Shown piece after piece: positions 38,301 to 50,219 of a stretch of 64,000 nt of DNA. The stretch is from Marisa cornuarietis (taxonomy: Eukaryota; Mollusca; Gastropoda; Architaenioglossa; Ampullariidae), in assembly GCA_004794655.1 (NCBI GenBank), contig SMMW01000148.1:372001-436000 (forward strand), given 5' to 3'. Position 1 is the first letter of the stretch. Every line of letters begins with the position of its first letter. The notes beneath the pieces were generated by a model, which saw only the letters and a program-made list of their open reading frames with translations, was not told the DNA's origin and ran no database searches. A program made the position numbers and the translations under genes.

Positions 38301-38590
38301 CATGGTGTTTCAGAACTAGAGAAATCCTCTAGCATAGATAATGAGATGCCATCTATGTCTGTTTCATCACTAAGGAGATTTCCATCTGACAAAATTATGC
38401 TGGTGTGGGAGGACTCTGGAGTGGGTTTGGGTTTTTCCTTGACAGTCTGTTCTGCCAACAACTTCTCTTCCATGCCTCCACCCATTGTTGTACTTGCTGT
38501 CACGGATTGCTGCTTGGAATTCAAAACAATTGTGGTGTTAGGCTGTGTTTGTGTAGTTTGAGCATCAGATTCTGCATTATTTGGATGCAT
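26400..38590 (-). CDS. TBC1D24: TBC1 domain family member 24 (Skywalker) orthologue, 9 coding exons, complete (715 aa)
   Basis: TBC plus TLDc protein; family members act at the presynaptic and endosomal membrane, and fly Skywalker is a Rab35 GAP. Coding exons in transcript order: 38590-37771, 37185-36857, 35836-35735, 35199-35109, 34748-34663, 28731-28519, 28194-28036, 27393-27185, 26538-26400. They sum to 2148 nt with phase kept at every junction. Residues 1-185 are an acidic Ser/Thr-rich extension. The TBC fold begins with RRACWPVNGHIRQNIW (about 233-248) and runs through SPALLPLITLFLHY and GIKVLYRLVLAIL to about 476. The TLDc domain runs from about 545 through QPVLLFTSAEHG and CYFGTGETFLF to the final VEVFGFQD. 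As in human TBC1D24, I see no classical IxxDxxR/YxQ dual-finger pair. The start ATG (38588-38590) has the context GCTACCATGC and follows an acceptor at 38623-38624, so a 5' UTR intron is likely. Human TBC1D24 is 559 aa, so the extra length is at the N-terminus. Confidence 0.93.
29340..30550 (-). pseudogene. Decayed CR1/L2-type LINE, 3' half, in the TBC1D24 intron
   Basis: Minus-strand frames in order: VHFQTGVKYLGVYLDQALST, AFLQLPKMASIRLYLSKM, then STAYVNQIVHLQRVQNSVAR with LVFRKFKHQH. Next come a FRHFQPTFLQHFPHIF segment and FGERMFASVTPSVWNSLSI, then RLKTHLLRCFF, and finally the non-coding tail with TTAGCGCT and GCGCATACTCACACTC words. These are the C-terminal reverse-transcriptase blocks of CR1/L2 LINEs. 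Frameshifts and stops separate them. Confidence 0.85.
31425..31621 (+). mobile_element. Small DNA transposon (MITE) with telomere-like repeats, copy 1
   Basis: A 197-bp element with ends GGCAGAACTTTCTGATAG and, reversed on the right, GGAACAGCTTTCTTATAG. A perfect 8-bp duplication GGTTTTTT flanks it at 31417-31424 and 31622-31629. The interior has a G-run, the CRE octamer TGACGTCA, a (GGGTTA)n block and GCCGCCATGTTG, which resembles a YY1 site. An 8-bp duplication fits hAT or Merlin elements; no transposase is present. Confidence 0.88.
32868..33074 (+). mobile_element. Small DNA transposon (MITE) with telomere-like repeats, copy 2
   Basis: A 207-bp copy of the element at 31425-31621, same orientation, about 1.4 kb away in the same TBC1D24 intron. 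Ends are GGCAGAACTTTCTTATAG and, reversed, GGAACAGCTTTCTTATAG. Its own 8-bp duplication GAGTTGGC (32860-32867 and 33075-33082) differs from copy 1, which shows two independent insertions. The CRE octamer, (TTAGGG)n block and GCCGCCATGTT motif are kept. Confidence 0.88.
33350..33553 (-). mobile_element. tRNA-derived SINE copy in the TBC1D24 intron
   Basis: Reverse-complement copy of the SINE at 962-1164: it reads GGTGGCGCAAGGGTTAACGC, then CACCAATACAGTGAAGATCG, then a TAAAACACTAATCCCC end. The direct repeat TCTTTGACAA flanks it at 33340-33349 and 33554-33563. It is antisense to the plus strand, so it is sense relative to TBC1D24. Confidence 0.85.
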
Positions 38591-39204
38591 GGTAGCATTT
38601 CTAAAGTCTCCAGATGCACTAGCTAAAGAGAACTTTTCCAAAGACCACACCCATTTTCAAATGTTTTGACACAAGCAAAATCCAAACTGTGGCCACACTT
38701 TTCAATTCACAAGTTCATGGCATCCTGCATTGTAAAAGAAAAACAAGATCTGAAAGACATCATATCTCTTGGAGGTTCCTTGTTAAGTGTTTTCTCAGTT
38801 TAAAACTTGAAACAGAAAACCTGAATTGAAAACAACCAGTCTCTTAATTTAAACTAAGAACTAGTTTATCTTTAATAAAGAAAATAAAAATACCGATTAC
38901 AAATATAAGAAAAAACATGCACATCTTTAAACTAGTCTGAGAAATGGTTCTTTAGTATTCAAGAAAGGTTTGATCCGTGTAAGAATGTCTAATCTTGCAA
39001 ATGAATGGCTGGATATATATATATATATATATGTCTTGCCAAAAAAGGTTGTAAAGCAATTATGACACATTCAGACATTAATGTATATGTTCTGGTGATC
39101 AAACAGTGGCTCATTTTCCTTGTATGTTTACTATGCAAAGAGATTTCTTTCCAGTCTAGTGAACTTGGTGCTCAATAGATAGGGAAAGCAGGCCAATCAA
39201 TATT

Positions 39205-39290
39205 TTCACCAGTCAATGGCACAATGGTTGTCACCAATACAACCAGGACTGGTTGTCCTGGGCTCAGATTTGTCCTGGAGGTAGATGCAA
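39205..39290 (+). mobile_element. Diverged tRNA-derived SINE head
   Basis: The string AATGGCACAATGGTTGTCAC, then GGTTGTCCTGGGCTCAG and GTCCTGGAG, align with the head of the SINE at 962-1164 with many substitutions. The tail is not recognisable. Confidence 0.5.
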
Positions 39291-41079
39291 CTACATTTGC
39301 AAAGCCTGGGATATGACTAGTCTTTGGAGACTTTGATTTCAAAAATGTTACCACCTCTAAAACCAACTCTTAACCTTAACCAAACCCACTACTACGCTCC
39401 TGCAACTCACCCAAACCCTATCTCAAATGTAAGCCTCAAACAAAATACTCAAACTAATTATGTGTTAAGTGTGACCCCAGTGTTATGGTACAGACATAAA
39501 GGCATGCGTGCATGCACACACACAAAGAAAGAATTTCAGCAACTTTGACAAATCTGTTGTGAAAGGGAGGAAGATGATATTCTGTAAAGAAGGTTTCATA
39601 CAGGTAGACATCTTCTACAACTAGTTTACAAGCTATGAATAAAGACCTTAACCATCCTGCCCCTTCATATGTGTATCTTAATTAAGGGAAATCAGGGCCC
39701 ACCACCCCTTTCAAGCTGGGATGACATCACAAGTACTTTGTGCATCAAAAGTACTTGATATACTAGTAATCAGCAAGTACTTTGTGGTGATCATATTTAA
39801 TTTAATACACCTATTAGCCATTTATTCGGAAACACAATACAGCCCTTTTTATCTGTTGATCCCTCAGGGTTAAGTTGGCCACTAGCTCTTTGCAGATCAC
39901 AATTTTGAAAGAAGTTCTTTGGCTCTTACTCCGGTTTTACACCTAAATGCCACAAATAAACTACTCTTCAAACTTTTATAAAGTTTAAAAAAGTGGTGGT
40001 TTCAATATTAAATTGCTTTAAAGAAATTATTAACTACAGCATACTTCACCTCATTAGTTTATTTCCAGTCTTCCAATGAACCCATAATTCACTCTCTCTC
40101 TTTCTCACACACACACATAATGTGCTTAGAATACTTAAGACATGTAATGTGTCATTACATGATTTGTAATATACCATTTCATTTGATTCCTCGTGCTTTC
40201 CTTAGAAGGATGCCTCAATCAACAAAGTTTTATTCCAAGCCCTTGTGTATCTGCTCCTAAAAGATATGCTGATAAATTTTTCTTTACTTAATAACTAATG
40301 TCACTAAGCATACCACTTCTTACAGCAAATATTTAAGCATTATAATAAAAATGGGGAATAAATCATAAGCTGTAAAGCTGAAATATATCTGCACTGCTCC
40401 GATTGTGCAGATATTCAACATGGACACATATAGCATATAAACAGTAAAAATAGATGACGGCTCAAATGTCACAGTGACTTTTATTTAGCTGACTGCTCTT
40501 GCATACCTCATTATAATGAAACCTTAATGCTGTTTGCTTTTAGACACTTCAATCCCAAGAACAGTTATGTTGCTGTAGTCAACTAGAATATTCTGGAATG
40601 TGTTTTCAATTACACCAGAGAAAAAAGACCTAGCATAAATTTTGAAAAGAAAATGCACTTCACTAAACACACATGGATCCCTCAAGCTACACAAAGATTA
40701 TTTTCTTAGGATGAAGTTCAGTAGAACACACACTGTCAGTTCTGCCTGCTAGGTTTAACACAAGCCTGTCATATCCTGTTTGTATTCAACCTTTCACTAT
40801 GTTACTGGCAACAGCTTTCACACTACTATTTAAAGAAGAATAAACAGAATACATACACCTTACTAGATTCAAAAGAATTGTTAAATATAAAAGAGATTTC
40901 TATAAAGTTCCTATAATATGCCACCATGATTTTCTATTATCTTCATGTCATTAAAATTAAGATTCATTTTATGACAGATTATATCTGTGATACAAAGTAT
41001 GCCTTCAGCTACATTAAAAATTAACCAGAAAGAAACTGTATACAAGAAGGGGAGGGAGGCACAAGTGAGCACTTTTAAG

Positions 41080-41189
41080 GCAGCTGCTAATATTTATAAC
41101 CTTCGTTATTATATTATTATATGCTAGTATTATATGCTAATGCTTAGAAACTTTTTCAGCATATAACTTTATCATATATTAGCAGCTGC
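41080..41189. repeat. 14-bp inverted repeat, possible hairpin or tiny MITE
   Basis: GCAGCTGCTAATAT at 41080-41093 faces ATATTAGCAGCTGC at 41176-41189, with an AT-rich 82-bp loop. It lies upstream of the TBC1D24 coding region. Confidence 0.6.
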
Positions 41190-42847
41190 AAATTTTTGTA
41201 ACTTTTCAGCTTTTCTTTTTTTTAGATATTTTTATACCACGGCAGTTTAAAAATGAAAAAAAATATTTACAAGGATCAAATATTTCAAATTTAATATTTT
41301 TTATAGATATCTAGTTGGAGTAAATTGATGCTCATTAAGTTGTGCACTCAGGTATTAGGATGTGTGGACATCTACACAAGTCATTTGTAGCCATACTTTC
41401 ATGCAAGCACATGTCTTAATATGCAATATTGATCAATCTTCAGAACTTAATTTTTTTCCATTTGATTGCTCTCTACAAATGGCATCAATTTAGCCTCACA
41501 ACAACAAAAAATAGGTGCTGATGTTTTTTTGCATAAAGATATATGGTAATAACTGCATCCATGCAATTTAAAACAAATTTGGGTGACAAAAATTTTAAAA
41601 ATTATATGCTGAAAAGTTTATCCATAGTAAATGTTGATGAACATACTGTATTCTCTTGTATGGTTTTTTTATGTCTATCTGATGGTAATGCTTCTAAATT
41701 GGCATATAAACTTTCCCAAACGTTTATGAAGCATGAGTGGTACCTTTAATTTTTTCTGGATGGAAGATAATAACAGGTTGATAGGTTGATAAGTTGTTTA
41801 GAAATGTGTCTTGTGTTTAGAATGGTGGAGAGAAATATAACCTGTGAATTTTGTCTGCTTAAAACAATGAGCAGCTAATCATTGGATATGTAATTAAGTC
41901 ATCTTATTAATAAAAATAAATTTATGCAAGTTAAATCCATTAACGCTTTACAATGGCGTTAAGCTTCGGGGGTCCTATCAACCTTTGCATCCGTACCTCT
42001 AGGACCTATCTGATCAACATAAATTTTTACACCCTCCCCGGTCTTAGTTTGGGTCAGCTTTCCAAAGTGATATCCGGTGTTGTTAATATGAAGCTCACTG
42101 TGTGATTACAGAAAATTATCAGTATTTTGGTTTTTGTCAAAAAAAGCACGCAATCAACACCAAAACATAACTAAACGCATAGGCTGGTCCTTTAGCCGGA
42201 AAGAATCGTCTGCAACATGACAGTGAAGATATTACTATGCTCGAATGCATAATGTTCTCAAATTAAGTCTACAAATAATAATAAAAGGCAGAAAAAAAAT
42301 ATCACTAACCTGATTGTGTTTTTAAGTGTGGCGAATAATGTACAGTCCTTTTTTTAAGAATACAACTATCCATTAATAACGCCAAGTGTGTAAAAACATT
42401 GTAAACACCACACACCTTCACCCGTGAACAGCCCCATCACGCGAGACTGCGCGAGCGTTGCTGAAAATTTTAAATACATGATTAATGAGGACAAGCCGTA
42501 TTGGAATCTGTCCATATGCTTTTCCTTCGCACTTTTGTCAGGAATCGAAAAAAAATACAGAAAAAATTGATAGGTTATTATTATGACTTTTGAGCTTGTG
42601 TAGAAACGTATGCTTGCGACTTTTTTTTCTCCTGCGTAGGATTGTTGCGATTTTCATTGCTTCTGTTCGACACCTGTTTCACCAAAATGCCTGAGATCTG
42701 TGCACTGACGGGCTGGTGGTGGATATAGTTTACTACTACTACTCCTCCGATAGTTGGCTATCGACATGCCGACTGGCATCAGCTAAACCGAGCTCGCGAA
42801 ACATGTTTTTACGTAGAATACGCTTGCATAGGCGTGTATATATCTAC

Positions 42848-44136
42848 ACACATGTATGTGACCTTCCACGACGAAATGAGTCTTATTAAGTCGGAAATTT
42901 GAGATACGGCAATTTGCATATTTTTAAAAAGTACAGATTCTGACCTTTCTTTTGATACCAGAGTCTAGTCCTAAAATTGAGTGAGTTATAAAGGTTTCAA
43001 GTGTGCGAGTACGGTACGTGGCGGCCTTTTTGAGAAAAGCGGGTTCAAAGATTTTCAGCGGTTCCACTATAGGTTTTCCCTTAGCAACCGGTACTTCTAA
43101 TTGTTCAAACTATACCAAATTTTGCCTGATGATAAAATACTGCGTGCTACATTATTTCAGGTAACAAGAAGAATATAACAATGAATATTTGTGTGACTTT
43201 TAGTGCTTTACCCTGACAGTGAAATAACCGTAAACAGAAGAAAACTGTTTACTGCATGCTACTCAGCATGCACACTCACAGAAAAAGAACAATATTCAAA
43301 AATTATCTACTAGAGTGGCTAAAATGAGAAGAAAATAAAAAAATGAAAAAACTGCATGCTTTGACATACCAGAAAACTCGGAGAACTGGCGGACCACACA
43401 AAAATAAAAATTTCTAGAAGCACAACTTTCATGCCAAATCATGTGTTTGCTCATGCACACAGACTATTAATTCACACAGAACTGAATAAACACTTTCCCC
43501 TTTATTTAAAAAAGACAAAATATTCCACTGGCTTCGTGGACTAAAAGCTAATAATGCTTCGTCACTCAGATACGAGTTCGCGATGCTTTCACATTACACA
43601 GCGCGTGTGAACAAAACCTGGCGGAAGGAGCGAGTTCCGTCCCCTTCAGCTAATCGCTAAGCGCCTTTCGTTTCGTTACCAAGGAATTTCAGTATGTGAT
43701 TCTCCCATTGGATAGCGTCGAAATCAACGACGAGATTTGTTTACTTCTAAACTTTAGTAGATAAGGCATCTGAATAATTAATATTTGAATTAATCTCTAC
43801 AGAGACTAAAAATACAGACTCCGGGCTTTGTGGCGAGATATAACACGATGGGGTTCTGACAGGGAAATGATACTGAAACAGCGTTTGAATTTTGTCATTT
43901 TCCTGTGGAAGTCAAGATGGATCGCAGAGGGGTACCTCGATTAAAATGTATTTTAAGACAATTTATAACTGTTATTTTAACAGTTTATTTTCCTATTATT
44001 TTAATAACCAAGGAATCCATTTTTAAAGAAAGGTCGAACTGCACAAAATTGACCCCAGTCACCTTTCGGAGCCTCTAGCACGAAACTGCTCCGCGACCTA
44101 AGACTCATTTCGTCATGCAGTGTCACGCACGTGTGC
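42848..44136. mobile_element. Uncharacterised 1.29-kb element with terminal inverted repeats
   Basis: The core GACGAAATGAGTCTTA at 42870-42885 is perfectly inverted at 44099-44114. Imperfect pairing extends outwards to about 43 bp on each side, with most mismatches being transitions. No transposase similarity or clear target duplication is visible, so the superfamily is unknown. The interior holds CpG-containing sequence around 43560-43740. Confidence 0.6.
43560..43740 (-). promoter_or_regulatory. Possible CpG-containing promoter region upstream of TBC1D24
   Basis: Locally CpG-richer sequence with a CCAAT box on the minus strand (plus strand CCCATTGGATAG near 43707). It lies about 5 kb upstream of the TBC1D24 5' UTR acceptor and inside the inverted-repeat element. 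No first-exon donor was found, so assignment to TBC1D24 is speculative. Confidence 0.15.
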
Positions 44137-44550
44137 ACTTGAATACCTATGTGTGTGTGTGTGTGTGTGGAATTATACATATGTTTTTGTATATTCTGAT
44201 TGATAGGAATTCTAGAGTAATTATAAAACTAACACTTTCTGAAATGCTATTAAGGGAAATTAAATCTCAGTTTTCATTCCTTTCCTCTTTCGTAAATTAT
44301 GTAACCGGTTGTCGAGATAAGCCCACGATCGAGTTCGTCTTCCTTTAACAAAAATTAAAAAAAATTGCAGCAGTCCCCACGCAAAATTATTCACCAAAGC
44401 TTACATATAACTTTCTTACAAGTCGATTTCAAGTTCAAAAGTCCCGTCTGCCGTCATATCAGTGCTTTGAAGATAACGTTGAACATATATATTACATATG
44501 TACAACATTTAAGACAAAACACTTATTCTTTCTTCCTCGTTTCCTCCTGG

Positions 44551-44703
44551 GCTGCCCTGTGGCGCAACGGTTAGCAACTGTAACCAATACAGTGAAGGTT
44601 GGCTGTGCTGGGTTCAGCTTTCGTCTCGGGCACGCTGTTCTTTCTCTGCATGTGGCAACTGTTTACAGGGCTGGCTGCCTTGCCGTGATATAGCCTTAGT
44701 TCC
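44551..44703 (+). mobile_element. tRNA-derived SINE copy, 3' truncated or diverged
   Basis: Matches the 962-1164 copy from CTGTGGCGCAACGGTTAGC through GTGATATAGCCTTAGTT, after which similarity stops. I could not find a flanking duplication. Confidence 0.75.
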
Positions 44704-45152
44704 CAACCCCTCTCTATATGCGTCAGAGAGATAAAGTTCTTCCGCATCATGTGACATCAAGCTGGTCTGTTTTCTGTATCGCGGTCTGCAGACTGACCGC
44801 GGCAGCTTTGTCTGATGACATAAGGAGTAGGCCAGGTGCACGGTGTGAAATACAATAGGTGGATCACTTCGTGCGGTCTACTCACCAGGCACGACCCATC
44901 CGTGCCAGCACATGCGAGGTACTTGATATGAACACCGTACCTGCTCGATCAACGACCGACAGACTTTTTTTGATCTCCTCTTGACAGTGAAGGGGAAGAT
45001 CTATCCGATTTCATGCACGCCGTTTCATCCCATCAAAGTTACTCACTTTGTCCACAGTTATTCAGGCGTCACCAGCCTCCATACTCTCTTCCTAACCTTC
45101 CCATCCCCTCTTGCATTTATAAACTAAACAGCACTATATGCTCTCTGCACGT

Positions 45153-45188
<36 letters not shown>
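45153..45188. repeat. (CA)n microsatellite
   Basis: Uninterrupted CA dinucleotides in the gene-free 44.7-50 kb region. Confidence 0.95.
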
Positions 45189-45191
<3 letters not shown>

Positions 45192-46086
45192 CTCTCTTTC
45201 GCGCGTGGATACAAATAGCACGCGAATATGCTTTGTTATTTTTATAGGCGATGGTTCAGTAGCTGCGAATTATTTCCAAATAATCTTCCTTGTAATACTT
45301 CCCCCTCTTCCAAATAAATATTCATATTTTTCAGTTTCTTTGTTAACTTGCACACGTTCGTCAAGCCTGTGTAGGTTTATGCAGGTTAGGGTGTTTGGCT
45401 TTGTTCAGATTGTTATTTGCGCGACCTGTGTATATACTCTTCCCACGATACAAAAAAAGCAAGTCGCTGTGCTAACAAGGATATGTCTCAAGAGTGTGCC
45501 TTGATACAATACGTGTGCTTCAAGTCATTTCGGCACCAGCAGTGTTTTTATCAACCAACAAAAAAATTGTAATAATAGTCCAGGATGTCATGCATTTTAG
45601 TGTCTCGTTAGTACTTGACTCAGCGTGTAGCATTCGTTCCGGTGTCAACATACAGAGAACGTATGCACTACATTTTGTCATTGTAACATTCGTTGATGAG
45701 CTAGAGCTACGCTTTCGCGGAAGGTTATTTGATCAAGCAAGCTATGCCGTTTTATTGGCACATGCATACCTTGTTTCACCTGGCCTTTTGTGCCCAGAAC
45801 AACGTCAGTTGATGATGGCTTGACATATCGGGCATCGTACCTGAGGGCGGTGCGTAGCCGGGGAGCTGGCGTGGAGATTTCAGTGCCAGAATCCACGGTC
45901 CGGGAAGACGGTTTGTGTCACAAACATGAAGCTCACATCGCCCTCTTGCATCGTCCTTAAGCATTAGGAAGTCGGGAATGGTGCTTGGAAATATTCTAAG
46001 AGTTCTGTTCACTCTTTCCACCCTTCTCTTTCATCTCTTCCCCCATCCACCACTTTTATTTCTATATAAAATGTACCATGCGAGCA

Positions 46087-46139
46087 CGCGCGCGCGCACG
46101 CGTGTGTGTGTGTGTGAGTGTGTGTGTGTGTGTGTGTGT
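46087..46139. repeat. (CG)n-(TG)n microsatellite
   Basis: Alternating CG dinucleotides run into TG dinucleotides, with one GAGTG interruption. Such alternating purine-pyrimidine tracts can adopt Z-DNA. Confidence 0.9.
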
Positions 46140-46954
46140 TCACCTTTCACGACACTAAAGGAAGTTATTCAGATGGGCAAATCTTTCAGTAAACAATATC
46201 CACAAACATATCCTAACATTGTATGCTGTTTATATTTGATATAAGATGTCGCTTTCATTACAAAATATAACAGGCGAATCCATAAGACTATGCTTCATGG
46301 AAAGTGAATGGTTGTAAGGTTTTGATCCGTGTGCCCTGCAGGACCTGACCTCAAAATCCCATTATTGGTGTCTTATTCACTAGACATTCGCACTATGCTT
46401 AGAACCCGTGTTGAAAAGAAAAGTTAAGGGACCACAAACAGACGTGAAGGCTAAGAATAAAGCCGACTTACAGTCACACTCTCAAAGTAGCATATGCGCT
46501 CAGAATATCCATGGGGCAGACTCCTATAGCACCCCGCCCCCTCCTGACCGGGAAGGGTGAATCGGGGGAGTTAGGCGTGATCAAGGGTTTTAGCCGACAC
46601 GGCTCAGGTGACACCCAGCGGTGTGCGGTTAAATAAATAAAAAGGTACTTACCTGCTTGAATTACGTCTGTGTTGTTTCTACAGGTGTGGTTTTTCAGGT
46701 GACGCGACTGCTATGCGATGGTGGACCATTTTATCGTTGACTCCGTGGGCATTAGCCATCGATTTGTCATGATGTCCGTTTGGGTGAAGTACGGCCACAG
46801 GTTGTGGTCGATGTTGTCGACACGACAAGTGAGTTGTGTGGACGATCTTAACATGCTTTGCGTAATTACACTTTGAAATGACTGTCATGAAAGTGTGCAC
46901 GCGAAATAGGTACATGATGGTCCGGACTTTAGTATGGATATGAGAAAAAAGGAA

Positions 46955-46955
<1 letters not shown>

Positions 46956-47018
<63 letters not shown>
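46956..47018. repeat. (GT)n microsatellite, about 31 units
   Basis: Pure GT dinucleotides with no interruption seen. Confidence 0.95.
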
Positions 47019-47020
<2 letters not shown>

Positions 47021-47461
47021 GCTGTAGTTAATATTGTTATGCGCGAAAAACAAAGATAATCACTCTAGAACAATGTCTAAACAATTTTATCGAGGACATT
47101 ATTTTTGTCCCGCAAGGAAACAATCTCAATACAGCTGCATAAATTTGATTGACATTTTCTCCCCCTCCCCTCTCTATCCCTCCCCATTGTGTCAGGTAAA
47201 ATGTCACCTTGGCTAGAGTTACTAGAGTGACTTCCGCGCACTGCGAAGAGTACCGTTACCTCTCTCCCTCTCTCTCTCTCTCGTTGTTGTATATCTTACA
47301 TGACTGGACTATAGCGAGTTAATTTTATTTTTCACACTCCACACTCTAGTATATTAAGATAATAGCGAAGATGTTAATGATGCTTGTTGTTCACTTTACC
47401 CTTGAAATGTACTCAGGCCTACTTAATAAAAGTCTCTTTTCTCTCTCCACCGGTGTGCTTC

Positions 47462-47467
47462 GCGCGC

Positions 47468-47525
<58 letters not shown>
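47462..47525. repeat. (CG)n-(TG)n-(AG)n compound microsatellite
   Basis: Three dinucleotide types follow one another directly. Confidence 0.95.
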
Positions 47526-48141
47526 CAGGAATAGTGGAGGGGGAAAGAGAATACGGGGGAGTAGTGTCAAAACGTTTTGTAGTTAGAGGTCCGCATATTT
47601 AGGTGGGTATAAACATACGTACATGTTATCATACATATTTCCTCTTCAAGAAAGACCTGCGTTATATGGAAGGAGAAGAGATATAACAGAAAAGTAGACA
47701 GCGGCTTTCTGTATAATAGACATTTCTATAGACATTTGGAGGTGATGTTTTATGTCATGTTTCCATGTAAAACCTATGACACCGAGGGCTCCAGTATAAA
47801 GTTGTACACTGCTGAGCTTATCCGCACCCTCGATCCCAACTCTTGTACACCTCCCTCAAATTCTGATGTCATCTGCGCCTGAGGGTTTTATTTCCCTGTT
47901 GACAGTCCACATCCAACAGTTAATTATCGACTTCCGTGTACAAAATATTTCAGGTGACTTAGAGCGAAACAGATCCACGTGACTAAACTTGGTCAACTAA
48001 AACGTGTCTCTTATGTCAAATTTCTCTCCTAAAGTTTTACTAATTCACTGTCTGGGAGTAGTCCGATGTTTGTAATACAAATCAGACCCTAATATAAATT
48101 TCACATTTATTTGAACAGCGCGGTCCGTGTATCTTCTTGCT

Positions 48142-48142
<1 letters not shown>

Positions 48143-48207
<65 letters not shown>
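48143..48207. repeat. (ATC)n microsatellite, about 21 units
   Basis: Pure trinucleotide run; its poly-isoleucine open frame is an artefact of the repeat. Confidence 0.95.
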
Positions 48208-48209
<2 letters not shown>

Positions 48210-48859
48210 CCTAATGCTAATGTCGTCAACCCCACTGGGAACCTCACGGCCAAATTCGCACCAGAGAGGGGGGGGATCACCTGGAGGTAATCAACTGCTG
48301 AAAGTTTTCCTGCTGACTGGGCAGCTAAGAGTAAACATGGTCTGAATCCGATCGAGAGTTTCATTTCTGTTTGATCAATTTGACGGACTGCCCTATCGTT
48401 CAGCACTTCACAGCAATTATCTCTCTGCAAAATAATCACTGGTTATCACTAAGAATTAATTATTATCTGATCTGTTGATTCTTGTTTCACATGCGATTTT
48501 TTCAGCCTTTGCTAATTAAGCGACTAATTAAGCAACTTTTAATAAAATATATTATTTGAAATTGTTTGTAATAATCGTTTGCACTTGATAGGCATTATCC
48601 ATCAATCTAGGAAGTAATCAGTGGTTATCACTCAGTATTAATTATCTGTTTATGCTTGTTTCACGTTCGATTTTTTTTTTTTTACCACTTGTTAAGTGAC
48701 TATTTAAGCGACTTCTAATGAACCCTTGTTAAAGTTGTTCAGTATTTTATTGACTTATAATAAATATTGGTATTTGGTATTGTTTGCAAACTTGCAGTAA
48801 TCTTTTTTATAATTAGAATTATTATTCTTATTATCATTATTAGTCCTTCTGCAGATCAT

Positions 48860-48894
<35 letters not shown>

Positions 48895-48903
48895 GCAGCA
48901 GCA
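48860..48903. repeat. (CAG)n microsatellite
   Basis: About 14 CAG units with one AAG change. No flanking exon recognised. Confidence 0.95.
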
Positions 48904-50013
48904 ATATTTCTGAGTTTTACGACAAACGCGGAGACTGTTTATCAGTAATTTTTGTAAGCATTATCTCGAAAACAGAAGAACCATATATGGGAAATAGTAT
49001 CTTAAACTGACCTTGGCCCAGTCCTAAAAAGAAGGGGGAAAAAAGAAGAAAGATACACTCAACTTGACGGGGATAATGCTAAGAGGGAGACAAGAAGCGT
49101 TGGCGTGATGTGCAGCTATAGTTCTCTCCCTCTGATGTCAGTCGAATATGCGAAACGATCGAAGTCTTGCATATAATTTAACAAAAGGAAAGACTGAATC
49201 TGTAACATTAACAACTACAGAACATGCGTACATATGACAGAACAAGGCGATTAGGGAAGTTGCAGACGCGCAATGCGCGCGCGCACGTGTGTGTGTGTGT
49301 GGGGGCGCACGCGGGCGTCAGACAGAAACACAGCGAGAGATAGTTTCATCGGTAATTTTTAAAAGCATTTTTAATAATATAAATCTGAACTTGAAGAAGA
49401 AAGAACAACGTCTTCAGAAATAAAATATTTAAGCTTCACACAATATAAATACATTACAAAAACAACAACAACAACAACATCTTTTGTAACACTTCCAAGC
49501 TACAGCAATTTGATAGAAGAGCTTTTAGCCAGTAAAGATAAAACGATACATAAAAGTCAAAGGTTCATGTCATTGCTTTTAAGGATATCCCTCTCCTTTC
49601 CTAGAAACATACGGTATTAGGACTAGCCTTACTTTGTAGTTAATTGGAAGGCAACATAATTTTCTCAACTTCAAGGTTTTATCAAAGAAAACGTCAGGTT
49701 CTGTGTTTACTTCTGTAAAAAGGATCCCAGAACTCCCGCTATAACCACCATCCATTGTCACATACATATACACACCAACTGAGCTCTGGCAGTTGTTACT
49801 GCTGTTCTCGTCCTGACAATTCTTCCTACGTCTCCATGTTGCGAGTTTACACCTGTGATGAGGTGAGTAGCAGGTCGGAAGCTGATGACTCTCCTCTCCA
49901 AGTGTCCCACCTGTCTTTAACTTTCACATTAAGGAACAGCGTTCGATGGCCAATATTTCTGTTTAATCTCAGTGCTCCTACACCATACACACAAAAGTTA
50001 TCACACAAGCTTA

Positions 50014-50019
50014 TTTATT
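50014..50019 (-). other. Poly(A) signal of the first STRA6-like gene
   Basis: The minus strand reads AATAAA about 200 nt after the stop codon at 50220-50222, giving a short 3' UTR. Confidence 0.5.
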
Positions 50020-50219
50020 GAAAGTTTTTAATTGAAATGACAACAAGAACGACGACGACCACAACAACAACACCGCGTTAAACCCCTGCATCAGAGGAGA
50101 AATCATTTGTTCTCTACCGGGTGTAGTCAATGTATTGTTCACATTTTTAACTTCTTTTCACCATGACGTGAATGAGAGCAGACGATACTACTGACAGCGG
50201 CGTCGTGTTTACGTGGTTA

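Larger units (their letters stand above)
38625..42847 (-). other. TBC1D24 upstream region or 5' UTR intron, no coding exon seen
   Basis: AT-rich, with a diverged SINE head near 39205-39290 and a hairpin at 41080-41189. No open frame here resembles a known domain. Confidence 0.4.
44704..50013. other. Gene-poor microsatellite-rich region
   Basis: Contains many simple repeats. Unrecognised open frames at 45776-46021 and 46679-46915 (minus) and 49579-49773 (minus) have codon-like sequence but no domain I can name. Confidence 0.4.

Noticed and set aside
38109..38561. 150-codon plus-strand open frame
   Set aside because: It is the antisense shadow of the TBC1D24 first coding exon, which has clear family similarity and phase-consistent splicing.
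48127..48345. Poly-isoleucine frame
   Set aside because: Translation of an (ATC)n microsatellite, not a gene.
49579..49773. 64-codon minus-strand frame as an additional exon of the STRA6-like gene
   Set aside because: It lies beyond the stop codon and poly(A) signal and has no recognisable similarity.
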